NCBI GenBank assembly: GCA_949152475.1
Contig: OX424560.1
Coordinates: 25,669,106 to 25,733,105, forward strand
Source: Terebella lapidaria
Taxonomy: Eukaryota > Annelida > Polychaeta > Terebellida > Terebellidae
DNA length: 64,000 nucleotides
Direction: 5' to 3'
A program made the position numbers and the translations under genes. Below are positions 34,602 to 45,452 of this stretch, one piece after another; the first letter of the stretch is position 1, and every line of letters begins with the position of its first letter. The notes under the pieces are model-generated. The model was not told where the DNA came from. It saw only the letters and a list, made by a program, of their open reading frames with translations, and ran no database searches.

Positions 34602-36499
34602 ATGAACGACGACACTGGACACAAGGTCATGCCAAAAGTTTACGGACCTAAATTCGGTGACCTAAAAATGCGAGATTAAGAAAACTACCGGGTAAATAAA
34701 ATTATCCCTCGAACTATTTTCATTTATTTTTGTACAAATTCCAGATAAAATGTGGACGATATACGGTGAAGGGCGACACATGGCAGACACCGGACTGAAC
34801 GCGGCACTAATAGATCCGGTGACATAACAAAGGCACCTTCGAAACTCCAAAAATGGAGGCACATTTTTTGCGACCATTTCGACAGATGTACCTGTGTAAA
34901 ACCTTAGATGCTTTTACACCTCAACTTTCACGGGGAACATACACAAAAATGGCTCGCGCAATCTGATCATCGTTTACACAGGATGTCCCAATGGAAAAAA
35001 AAACACATTTAGATGTGTATTTCTCAAAAATGTACCCTTTTTATCAACTATTCAAACTTGTGCACCGGTCATCTTCAAACTCAAGCATGGTGTGTATCAC
35101 TGCACGTTGACTTACCAAACATGTTCCCTCTAGCTGGAGTCTTCTCCAAATATGCTGGCTTGTTACTCTAGGGTTGGAGGAGAATTGACACAGTTCATAA
35201 CCATAACTCTATTGTGTACACTGTACAAGCACAGTCATGGGTTTCGATTTCAGTTTGTTCGCACACGAAAAAAGTCCCGGCTGCTCACTCATTGTGCCTG
35301 CCCAGTGAAAATAGTCCCATGGTGTCCGGACACACCAAGGTTACACGCAATAGTAATTGTCTGTTCCAGTGCATAGTTCTTTAAAGGTTAATGTGAAAAT
35401 AAACTACTATTACATAATATAATCTCCACATTCACCATTTATCACCCCATCAAGGTCCATGAGATGCCACGTTTGTCCCACTCAACAGAGTGCAGTAATT
35501 ATACAAGTATTCGAATCGAAGAGGGTTTGAAGTATATATATTGATTTCAGTAGCTGGGCAGATTATACCTGGTGGCATGGTACCAATTAGTGACTACCAA
35601 ACTGCCTATTGGATTTACCCAGTATGACTTTCTGGTCATTGTTTGCTACTGTTTCAGAGTGTAATATGTAGCATATACAGATATGTGATCATATTTGTTC
35701 GAGATAGATAGAGTAACGGAACCAGTTATCAAGAGTATACTTGTAAGAGATAATCATTCTTGTCCTCATCGTTTTATTTGGACAGCAGGATTATTGCACA
35801 CAATATGGTTTTAAGGCCGAGTTAACAAAGTTATTTGCCTTGACTGCCTTTCTGGCGTATGAAAAAAAACTTTTGTCTAATTTTAGCTCATATGTATGAC
35901 CACTATAATATATAATTTTGTAAGAACATGTAAGAAGAGGAATGCTGTAATTTTGTATCACATACGTTCATTTTCATAGAGTCAGTTATCGACCGCGGTG
36001 GTTCAAATATCGAGAATACGGCCTAAGTAACCTGTGCTGCTTGTTCCTCGATATTCACTGACAATTAAGTTGAATAAAGTGCCACCAGTCGGTCATAACG
36101 TTAGCCACAAGCCCGCCACGGGGAGCCAATAACTGGTCATGATGTTAGCCCTAAACTCATTGAGGTTACGACCAATTAGACGGTTATAAAGTGATAGACT
36201 GATATTGCTCGTGGCAAAGACGAGAGATGTTGGACATATGAATCTGGAATGGCTCTACCCCACCAAGGAAGGCGTGATCTTCTCTGTCAGAAAAGTTTCC
36301 TGGTCCTCAGGCGTTCTATGACCGATATCAGTTCAGCTCTGAACAATGTTCTGAATGGATACCACGTTGATATATGCGTTCACGTCTAGGCGGCAACGTT
36401 CACGCCATCGTCATCTCTTCGTAAACCTACGGAAGTGGCTCCTCGTAGACGGTTATCTCAGACCGGGAGATAGACTCTCCCGACCCAAGTGGACGCGAT

Positions 36500-37070
36500 T
36501 AATAATAATAATAATACTTTATTTTTATATAGCGCATACAAATTAAATTCTCGATGCGCTTAACAATAAAAGTATAGATTAAATGGTAATGGTAAAATAC
36601 AGAGGTTTACTAGTAACATAATAATGAGTGTAGATGGATCGGTAAAAACAATGAAGTTTAGAATGCATGTTTAAAAAGGTGCGTTTTGAGATTAGATTTA
36701 AACATTGACATGCTTTGGCATGAGGTTAAGTGACTAGGGAGTGAGTTCCAAACACGTGGTGCACACACACTGAACGCCCTGTCGCCATACGTTTTGGTCT
36801 TCGAAATTGGCATGAACAGTTTTGGTGAGGCAGTGGAGCGAAGGGATCGACCGGATGTCTGGAATTTGAGTAGAGATGTCAGGTAGGTCGGATATTCACC
36901 ATGTAGGGCTTTGAAGACGAGAACAGCCACTTTGAACATGATCCGTTGACGGATTGGCAGCCAGTGCAAGTCACGTAGTATAGGTGTAATGTGATCAAAT
37001 TTTTTTGATTCTGTGTGGAGCCATTCCCACCCTGTGAGAGACGACTCAATGCATAGTGCAACCGAACCAC
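36500..37070 (-). mobile_element. 5'-truncated LINE fragment (C-terminus of a CR1/L2-like ORF2)
   Basis: On the minus strand the frame at 36658-36969 reads LHWLPIRQRIMFKVAVLVFK, later RSLRSTASPK, KTYGDRAFSV and APRVWNSLPSHL, the usual end of non-LTR reverse transcriptase proteins. Upstream, FDHITPILRDLHW continues the match in another frame, so a frameshift is present. The 3' end has the common AATAAAGTATTATTATTATT tail (plus-strand ATAATAATACTTTATTTTTA near 36508). Only the last few hundred bases of the element remain. Confidence 0.85.
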
Positions 37071-37315
37071 CAGGACTTATTTGCTTTTTTTCATCTATAA
37101 AACGCCCAATAACAAACTCACGTTATTACTATTATTATCAGTAGGCCTAATTTCCTACCAGTCGACAATAAACAATATGGGGTGACCTGGTGTGTGAATG
37201 GACGGCCGCTTTCAATACTGTCGTGTGTGTGAGCTAGTTTTTGGGAGTTTCAACAATGGAGCTTGTTCCACCATGGCGTAGTAGGTATCCATGTAATATT
37301 CTCCCTTACTAATGT

Positions 37316-38045
37316 AGCCGTCACACCAGGGCTGCGTCCTCACGGCGTGCTTACCGCGTCTAAGAAAAATGCAGAACGCCGAAGTGCACGCAGTGAGGTC
37401 TCGTACAACGCAGAAGCATCTCCGTTTCTGGGGAGCCATTTGAGTCGCCGTGCGACGGCGCGCACTTTGTGCATGCACAAAACAAACACCGTGACTCGGA
37501 GATTGTGTCGGCGTTCTGGCATGCACGCAGTAGGATTTTCGTGGCATCGCCGTTAGGTCTTTTAGCGTGCCGTAGCTATGTGGGAGCGCCCCAGGGACGC
37601 GCATAATTTACTCGGTGATCTCACGGAGTCCTTGGAAATGTCACTGCGTTTGTATTGCGTCCTCCTGGCGTGTACACAGCGCTTACACTACGCTTGCTCG
37701 GAGTCTTATTCATTCCGTTGCGCGCTGACAGAGATTACACGGAGCTACTACTGCGTTCACAGCGTTCTTGCATTGTCAATGCCGCGTCAATCAGGATTAG
37801 CAGGGCGCGTGCAGGGCGCTCAAACAGCGATGTCGGTGCGTTTTGAGCAAACACCACAAAAATTATAAACTTATACACGATTTGCAGCCACGCTACGAAC
37901 GTTCAAGACACGCCGTCCGCGCAGTGTGTGCTCCGTGGGTGCGCAGTGGCATCTTCTAGCACGCCGTGAGCACGCAATGGGCACGCCGCGAGCACGTCGT
38001 GAGCACGCAGTGGGTCACCACCTAGGACGCGGTGAAAACGGGGTT
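37316..38045. repeat. CpG-rich repeat with inverted GCACGCCGTGAGCACGC motifs
   Basis: An unusually CpG-rich 0.7-kb block. GCGTCCTCACGGCGTGC near 37335 is inverted as GCACGCCGTGAGCACGC near 37962, and related 16-18-bp direct copies follow to 38012 (GGGCACGCCGCGAGCACG, GTCGTGAGCACGCAGTGG). Open frames on both strands reflect composition only. Likely a non-autonomous DNA element with subterminal repeats. Confidence 0.6.
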
Positions 38046-41000
38046 GCACTCCACATACAGTCCATGGGACGATTGCGGAATAACACTATAAATGGGCTCC
38101 AAGAAAGTAATTCTTGTGGGAAAGGTGAAAAAAAGTCAGGAAAATGGGTGGTATATCAGTGTTTTCAGCCCAAAATGTGTTGTGCGTTGATTTGTTGATC
38201 AGACAAAGGCAAATTTGCAATGTTTGGCTATAAAACAAAGCAATGGAAATTTTGTAAACAAGCACCTCGCTCTTGTGTCGATGCGCGCCAGAGAACACGT
38301 GATTTGAACGGTGCCGTCACTCGAGGGACTTTTGAAAAGTTTTGCAACGCCAAATTTACGCGAATCTGATATTATTTTCTCCAAGGTAATGATCTTGCTG
38401 ATTATTTTATATGGAGTTATTTCGTAGACTTGTTTTTTAAAAATAGTTTCTGTCGTTATCATTGCCACCAATGCAGATCTTATTGTGGTGTGATGCCCGA
38501 TGATAATATACAATAATGCATAATATGATAGAGCACATCAGCCTATTTTTCATAGCATTAAAGTACTTGCATTGGCGGTCATATGGAATCATCCAAAATA
38601 TGATAGATAAATAAGTTTTTCTGTGATTTCTTGAATGAATTTTATATTGAATATGTCTAGTTCTTTAATCGATTGTAAAAAAAACATCACAAGACAATCT
38701 TTGAGTTTCAAATGTGTTTCATGGTTATAATTGTGAAACAATACGATCCGTCACACGCTGTCTGTATTGGTGTAATATGTGGGTTTCCTTCCGTGCAACA
38801 TTACTCACAATTATGAGGTATTTTGTAAATAGACGCGAGACCACAGGAACATACTTTATTGATCATATTTATCATAATTGGTTACCATCTAATATCCCGA
38901 TAACAAGAACGGGCGTTGAACTGAAACTGAAACCAATAATTTTGCACTCCACACGTATTCCTTCAAATTCATATCGTAGAACTTACTGAAGCACTGCTAC
39001 ACTAATAAATGACCAGGAATGTTTATTTATTTGCATGGATACCCTCTCAAACACCACTGTATCAGTGTCCTCAAATTATTCTTCCAGATCTCTAGGTCTA
39101 CTGCATATAGTATATGATTATTCTATAAAAAAAAAAAAACATTGGCTAGGCACGTGTCACTTGAATTCCATCATTATGTATCCAAACTTTGTTCGAGGAT
39201 GTCCATCATAATGTAACCATTATGATGCTGATGTATATTAAGACAATGAGTATTGTGCGGCGTCAGCCGTACTATATCTGTTAGTGTAATTTTGACCCCA
39301 TGGTACTACTGGTGAGGCGCTTGTCCATGCGTGGACTTATTGCTACCGAATTAAGTCAGCGATGACATTATCCATATTTTATGTCACAATCTCAGATTAC
39401 AACAAAGTTAAGTAGCAAATATTGAACAAAGAAAACATACACCTTGGTCATTTGTGGAAAGTGCAACTAAAACACATTTTGGCGAGAATAATGGACGAAT
39501 CGACAAACAAATGCGAGTAATAATCAATTTTCGCATGGACAAGCTCTGTACCAGTATTGCAGGTATTATTGGCCAGCGCGTCGCGCTGGTCTTCTAAGTT
39601 TGCCTAAAATGAGACCCACGGAGGGTAGATATGAGTGGGCCCGGTCCTGCTATCATTTGTTAAATATAGTAATCTCAACAAAAGGATCACAGCACTTTCA
39701 AAAATAATATCTCTGATTGCTTCCATGAGGTTTTACATTTTAATCTTGTGCATAAACGCAAACTTTATACTATAAGATTTGCGATATTCGTTGATTTACC
39801 GTAATACACACGCATACAGTAGCGCAACAATTGACAGAACAATTACGAAATGTTGCCAGCTTTTATAGTTTACGATATAAAAGTGATAAAATGTGATGAA
39901 AAATATTTTTTTACACCAGAATAGACGCATAAACTATCAATTTGATCCCAAACATTGGGCAACATCAAAACCATTGAATGTCTGTGCTCGGATATACATC
40001 TATAGATATGTTCTTTTTTGTTTATTATATGGAGAATAATGAACAATTTAATCCATTGAATTAAGTTTATTAATCACATAAACTTTCCCATCCCAACATA
40101 TATCCGCTGGCCACAAAAATAATTCTCTCCACTGTATGTTACTTGTGGTATTGTAAGACCATCTACGAGAATTGTTCTCTGTGAGAGGGAAGTAGAGAGT
40201 TATTACAATACGAGTTCGAGTTACAATACGATTCGAGTTCATTGTTTCATATTGTTATCAAACTAATCAATAGGGTTGTTTAACCAAGAAATGGGTTTCG
40301 TGTCTACTTATCCTTGATTTTTCTCGTATTCACTCAGCCTCGAGTACTGGTTCTACTCTCCTTTGTCCCTGTGGCCGCACACGTAACCTCAAGTTCTGCT
40401 GTTGTGATGCTTGTTACACTCCACATTTTGTCTCAAAACGGTGTACATGTAAGCTGTCAAATCCCCAGCAGGACCCCATTGACACAACGTTTGGTGTCTC
40501 GAAATGGTGAATCGCACCTAAACACGTGAAACTTTAAACCCATTTTTATTCTTGCTACAATACATGGTGAAAAGAAACGTTGTGTGACGATCGAGGATAA
40601 TATTAATGATGACATTTCATACATGTAAATTGCAGTTGCAATAATGTGGTTTTCAATTATTACTGAAACAATGCTGGTAATGTGATATGATTAATGAAAG
40701 GGCATTTACCTTTGATACATTTTCAATTATTTATGTACAAGTGGCGTCACAATACGTGTACCATACACTAAAACTGTTTTATTTCATGATTCTACACGGT
40801 TCTGTTGCATAATCATCGCATTCATACAAAATTTTAAATTATCAATGAAACTTGTTATTGACGTATATGTTAATCCACAGAGTCAGTGCCAAGTAACTCA
40901 AAAGCTATAATCCAAGTCATATTTGTTAACATATACACATCATAAGATATCGTTTACATAATGTGCTCGTACAACAAATTTAATAAATGTGCATACATGT

Positions 41001-41322
41001 ATGGAAATTTCAAATACAACATCAGGTTAATGCAACCTACACCCATATACAAATATATAATCATGAAACTAAATCACTACGTACATTGATCATGGACGTG
41101 TGCTAACCTACATACTGAAAAGGCTTTTGGCTGTTAGTACATGCAAGAGTCCATTGTTCATCTAGGCATACGAGGATACACATGTAGGATACATCCTTCA
41201 GACGAAACTGCCGAGACCGTCGCAGACGCTGCGTGTATGTCTGGCTTAACATTATACCCTTCATAAAACATACTATTCACTCGACTATATTCATGTATTT
41301 CTAGTACATGTATTGTCTTCGA
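38046..41322. other. Intergenic, nothing supported
   Basis: AT-rich. A short hairpin, GCCAGCGCG/CGCGCTGGT, lies at about 39573-39591 and may mark a repeat end. No gene recognised. The right part may include the 3' untranslated region of the TRIM gene that ends at 41323. Confidence 0.45.
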
Positions 41323-43221
41323 TCAGAAGAACTGCAGCATATTGTTCTTAGATATAACAACCAGCTCTCCATCCTTCGTGACGTCAGCTCCCACTGGGTG
41401 ATATATCTGACCTCGACAGTGACCTTCAACTCCAAACCGTTTGACCAACTTCCAGTTGAGGTCAAACAGATACACACTGTGGCTGTCCATGTGTGTAACA
41501 AGAATGTACATGTCCTCAATTATCCTCATCTTACCAGGGTAGAAACAGTACACAGTTTGTCCTTTGATTTCTGTCGGAATATTGCCAAACTTCCCATGTT
41601 GTACGAGCTGGTAACATTCGTTTAGGACGTAGAGGTAGTGCTGTTCAGGCTTGCTCCATACGTTTGTGATATAAATGTTTTTCTTACTGCTAATTGCGAT
41701 CTGTCTTGCATCGAAAGTGCCCCTTGCGTCTACGGTGTATTTTTCACACCTTTTTCCTTGTTCGTTATAAACATCTACACCGTCTTTGCCACGGCAGACA
41801 TGTACGCGTCCATCAGGATCTGTACATATAGAGTAATAGTCACCGGAAAACCCCACACTTTTGACTGTCTCCATCGGGTACTTGAAGATGTGTAATTTGT
41901 TGCTATCCATGACGTACATGCGTCCACTGTTAGAAATAGCGATATCACTTATCCATGAAAAGTCATCAACACATTTCGTGAGAGTTTTAACATGTTCACC
42001 GGTTGCATTAAATACTTGACATCGGTTAAAACTAAAGTAACTTTCCCCCACTACAATATTGCCGGACCTCGGACAAACGACTAGACAGCTTGGGCCGTCA
42101 AACTGTCCATTTTCACGACCCTTCCTTCCAAGGCACATCTTCACCTCGCTACAGTCGCGCTTACTCAGCGAGATGACTGATGTAGGTTGTGGTGCTGACG
42201 ACGGACCTGCCACTTCATGTGAACTATCAGTACTCTCCGCTTTCTCGTCCTTGATTCCTTTACTGATTTTTTCTGTTGAGGGTTTTCCTTGATTTTCTGT
42301 TGCCTGTGGCTGGTGTTCATTCATGAATGATGCATCATCAACAGTATCGTCATCTTCTCGAGAACCAACTTCCTTGAAATCGCCCAGTTTCTGGATGGTG
42401 CTCAGTAGTTTCTCGATGCCAATACTCAAATCCATTTCCCTGATGTTCGCAATATTGGACTTGGCTTTCTCAAACCGCGTGAGTTGATCTGCAGCACCTT
42501 GCTTCGCTTTTAGTAGCTGATTCTGTGTAGGGGTGTAACCTGACGCATTCATCTCGGAGACGCCTTCAGTACAAAATTTGTGAAGATGATTTATTTGATC
42601 TTTGACATCCTCGACACGATCCAAAATCGCTGCCTCTTCGTGCCTCTCATATTCGCTGACTTTCTCTAGCAGTTTCTCTCCACGTTGCTGAACTGCCTCC
42701 ACCAAGGTTGCTACCGTTGTTTGAATAGTATCAGCATAAATATGGACCTGGTCCTGGAGAGCAGTGGACGCTTGCTTCACGGCAGTTTCCTCGACAAAGT
42801 CTCCTCCTTTGGCACAGTCTCTCATGAACTTCAACACCTCTGCTTGGAGTTCCTTTGTATGAGCCATCCTACACCGTTCACACACAACTCCTGAACAATG
42901 GAAACATTTCACCAACGGTTCTTCGGAGTTGCATAGAGGACAGACACTACTAACCGGCTTCTTTTGCGCCATGTCAGCCTTCATCAAACGAACGATGAGA
43001 ATATTAGTCGGGAATCTCTCGACAGTACCATCTGGAATATGGTGGTCAGCTCTGCACTCTGGACACTTGAGAGAGTCTCTCTCCTTGGCCAGCTGCTGTA
43101 AACACGGACTCAGACAGATTGTATGTCCACAGGGCAGTATCTTAGGCGTCCTGAACGGCTCATGACATACGGGACACTCCAGGTCCCTATCCTCTTCTAC
43201 AGGCACTGATGCCGTCGCCAT
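41323..43221 (-). CDS. TRIM-type E3 ubiquitin ligase: RING, B-box, coiled coil, NHL-like propeller
   Basis: 632 residues in one coding exon. The RING finger (C3HC4) spans about residues 16-57: CPVCHEPF, PCGHTIC, CPEC. A B-box-type zinc finger follows at about 92-125 (CPLCNSEEPLVKCFHCSGVV and then CERC). A long coiled coil spans about 125-290. After an acidic, Ser-rich linker comes an NHL-like propeller from about 365 to the end, with blades such as ISDIAISNSGRMYVMDSNKL and VSPxGADVTKDGELVVISK-type strands. Family members transfer ubiquitin through the RING and bind substrates or RNA with the propeller. An acceptor, TTTTCCCTTCAG, lies two bases before the ATG, so a 5' untranslated exon exists upstream. 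It resembles the TRIM2/3/32/56-like expansions of invertebrates; orthology is not assigned. Confidence 0.93.
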   Translation of the reverse strand: MATASVPVEEDRDLECPVCHEPFRTPKILPCGHTICLSPCLQQLAKERDSLKCPECRADHHIPDGTVERFPTNILIVRLMKADMAQKKPVSSVCPLCNSEEPLVKCFHCSGVVCERCRMAHTKELQAEVLKFMRDCAKGGDFVEETAVKQASTALQDQVHIYADTIQTTVATLVEAVQQRGEKLLEKVSEYERHEEAAILDRVEDVKDQINHLHKFCTEGVSEMNASGYTPTQNQLLKAKQGAADQLTRFEKAKSNIANIREMDLSIGIEKLLSTIQKLGDFKEVGSREDDDTVDDASFMNEHQPQATENQGKPSTEKISKGIKDEKAESTDSSHEVAGPSSAPQPTSVISLSKRDCSEVKMCLGRKGRENGQFDGPSCLVVCPRSGNIVVGESYFSFNRCQVFNATGEHVKTLTKCVDDFSWISDIAISNSGRMYVMDSNKLHIFKYPMETVKSVGFSGDYYSICTDPDGRVHVCRGKDGVDVYNEQGKRCEKYTVDARGTFDARQIAISSKKNIYITNVWSKPEQHYLYVLNECYQLVQHGKFGNIPTEIKGQTVYCFYPGKMRIIEDMYILVTHMDSHSVYLFDLNWKLVKRFGVEGHCRGQIYHPVGADVTKDGELVVISKNNMLQFF

Positions 43222-44230
43222 CCCTGAAGGGAAAATAAGAAAGAGAGATATGCAACTTTTCGGGTCATGCGTCTATGACACCATGTCATTGTTTACTACA
43301 TGTTTAATGTGAATAAAAGTCACATTGAATGGTTTGCCATGGGTTGTATTTGCTGTAAAATAATGCTTATAGATGTGGCTAAAATGTAACAAACCGCTGG
43401 AAGTCCATGCATATGATAGAGTACCCCTGAGCGGCTCGCCTATACTGTATAAGTATGCCATAATTAACGACCACCCCCCCCCCCTCCCAGCAATCTCACT
43501 AATTGTGTGCTATCAACGGTAGGCCTACATTTTAGAACACACGAGACACAATTGACCTTACGACGGTGTATGCTTTGAGTTCTTTGTCCGAGGGGATTAC
43601 TATTGTTCAGCAATATTTGTCCGAGGTGTACGCTTTACAGAAAAGGTGTTCATCCATGACAGTCGTAAGGTCAATTACGCTTGCTGTTGTTGTTGTTGTA
43701 GTACAGAATGTTGTAAATAGATTCTAGTTCTACACCCCAGACAGGAACATGAGTTACAAACCTGTTTAGTTGCTGTTTCACTTCGGTTGACGACGAATAT
43801 TGTGCATATTTCCCGATGTGTAGACCGATGTTCTCGTTTGTACGTATACACCGAGTATGCTGCTATCATCCAAGTGGGACAAGCCACAAGCCGTATGTAT
43901 GAGTGCGCCAACAGCAGCCCAGCCAGGCTGCTTGCGCCTGGCTTGCGCAACACCGGTGCGGTGTAAAAACTTACCAGACGTCGCCCGACAGAGCCCGTCT
44001 GTTGAAAAATCAATATTGCTCATAATAGAAGACGGGGAATTCCCTTCACATACAAGCGTGTTATACAATCAATGGATGAACGTTGTACAATTTTCGCTTT
44101 TTTTCGAAAATGTTCATCATTTAAATGCCAATAAAACACACTTTTTCGCATTATTTTGAAAGTATTTATCAACATTTTTCCCAGTAACGTCTTTGTACAA
44201 AAACCGAAATGGCCCAAAACTATTTTGTTT
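43222..44230. other. Region upstream of the TRIM gene, with a small inverted repeat
   Basis: Holds an intron and probably a non-coding first exon of the TRIM gene, which I cannot place. AATTGACCTTACGAC at 43550-43564 is inverted at 43662-43676. GC-rich sequence near 43900-43980 could be promoter DNA. Confidence 0.4.
43550..43676. repeat. 15-bp inverted repeat foldback
   Basis: Perfect inverted arms at 43550-43564 and 43662-43676, with two TTTGTCCGAGG copies in the loop. Confidence 0.75.
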
Positions 44231-44335
44231 ACGATCGTCACAAATTCTGTTCTATATAGTTCTATATAAATTCTATTCTTTTTTACGATCGTCACAAATT
44301 CTGTTCTATATAGTTCTATATAAATTCTATTTTAT
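44231..44335. repeat. 54-bp tandem duplication
   Basis: A unit starting ACGATCGTCACAAATTCTGT at 44231 is repeated immediately from 44285 with almost no change. Confidence 0.9.
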
Positions 44336-44369
44336 ATAGTTTTTGAGCCACAATGCAGTATCCTAAAAG

Positions 44370-44940
44370 CCTAAAAACCGCCATGTATGCTTTGTCATCT
44401 GGGGCCGCAAAACGCAGGTAGCTAGCAATCTGGTTTGTACTCTGACAAGAACTCATATGTGGTGGGCCAATCGATGGCCCTGAACTTGACCTCAGATGGC
44501 TGATGTGCAAACTGGCCTATACAGACATAACGCTCCCAGGGAGAGCTTAGGCATCATATTACGAGCATATACATGTAGAAATTCGCGTTAAGTGGATATT
44601 TCGGATACTTTGAAAAGGACCTCAGGCGTCATCGGCGTCACTCTCAGGTTCATATACATGTATGACCTTGAATGTTTAAATTGGCCTCTGCAGACATAAT
44701 GGATGCAGAAAGCGCTTGATAATTATTGCATTGCGTAATTGTATGACCATATAGGAACTCATCAATGATGGATCTTTTGATGTCATTGAACTTGACCTTG
44801 AGGGATAAACTCCAAGGTAATGTCTGACTTGATTGTTTAAATTTGCCTCTGCGTACAATATGCTTGTAGATAAAACTTACGAATGTTTTACGAACACATA
44901 TAGAAGTCATATATAGTATGACTGATCTTTCGGTGACCTG
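44370..44940. repeat. Probable dispersed repeat with two related subunits
   Basis: Phrases such as TTGACCT, CCTCTGCAGACATAATG versus CCTCTGCGTACAATATG, and GAACTCAT recur at roughly 180-200 bp spacing. No coding capacity. Confidence 0.45.
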
Positions 44941-45359
44941 GAGTTTGACAGCCTAATCTGACCACTTATAAAGTCTAAACGTATCGTTTGAACAGCTTAC
45001 TGGGATCTGCACTTTGTTGCTCCAACGATTTTTTTATGCTAATCTGTTTAAACACATGGAATGTTGTCTCCCCGCTTCACGAGAAAAAGAATGATTCGCA
45101 GCATATGTTAATGCATAATGCTCATTGACATACAGTGTACATTTATCAGACGACACATGTTCATTACTTGCATTTTACGGGGTGAAACCATCATATCAAT
45201 GTGCACGAACATTTCCTCGTTCCTTGCAAAGGCTTCAATTGGAGCTGAAATGAAAGGCTGGTACAAGCCATTTCCATAGCATGATGGTATCATGAAGATA
45301 TGAGGATATCATCATCATGATCATAGCGCTCTCAATGCGATGCCATGATATCATAGATG
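44941..45359. other. Intergenic, nothing supported
   Basis: Short AT-rich stretch with a run of ATGATATCAT-like words just before the LINE 3' end. Confidence 0.4.
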
Positions 45360-45452
45360 TAAGAAGCTAGTGAGGTAGTCGGGACAGAGATTGTTTTTCA
45401 TTTTATACATTAATATCAATCTGTGATTGGTACGACGCTCGGATAAACGCTC

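Larger units (their letters stand above)
32501..36480. other. Long gene-poor stretch
   Basis: AT-rich, without a supported gene. It contains a CAACGTTGG cluster (34160-34390), a short tandem duplication (34540-34601) and a G-run near 33905. Open frames are all short and unlike known proteins. Confidence 0.45.

Noticed and set aside
37212-37868. Several 60-130-codon frames on both strands in the CpG-rich block
   Set aside because: All overlap one another, with no domain; a by-product of CpG-rich repeat composition.
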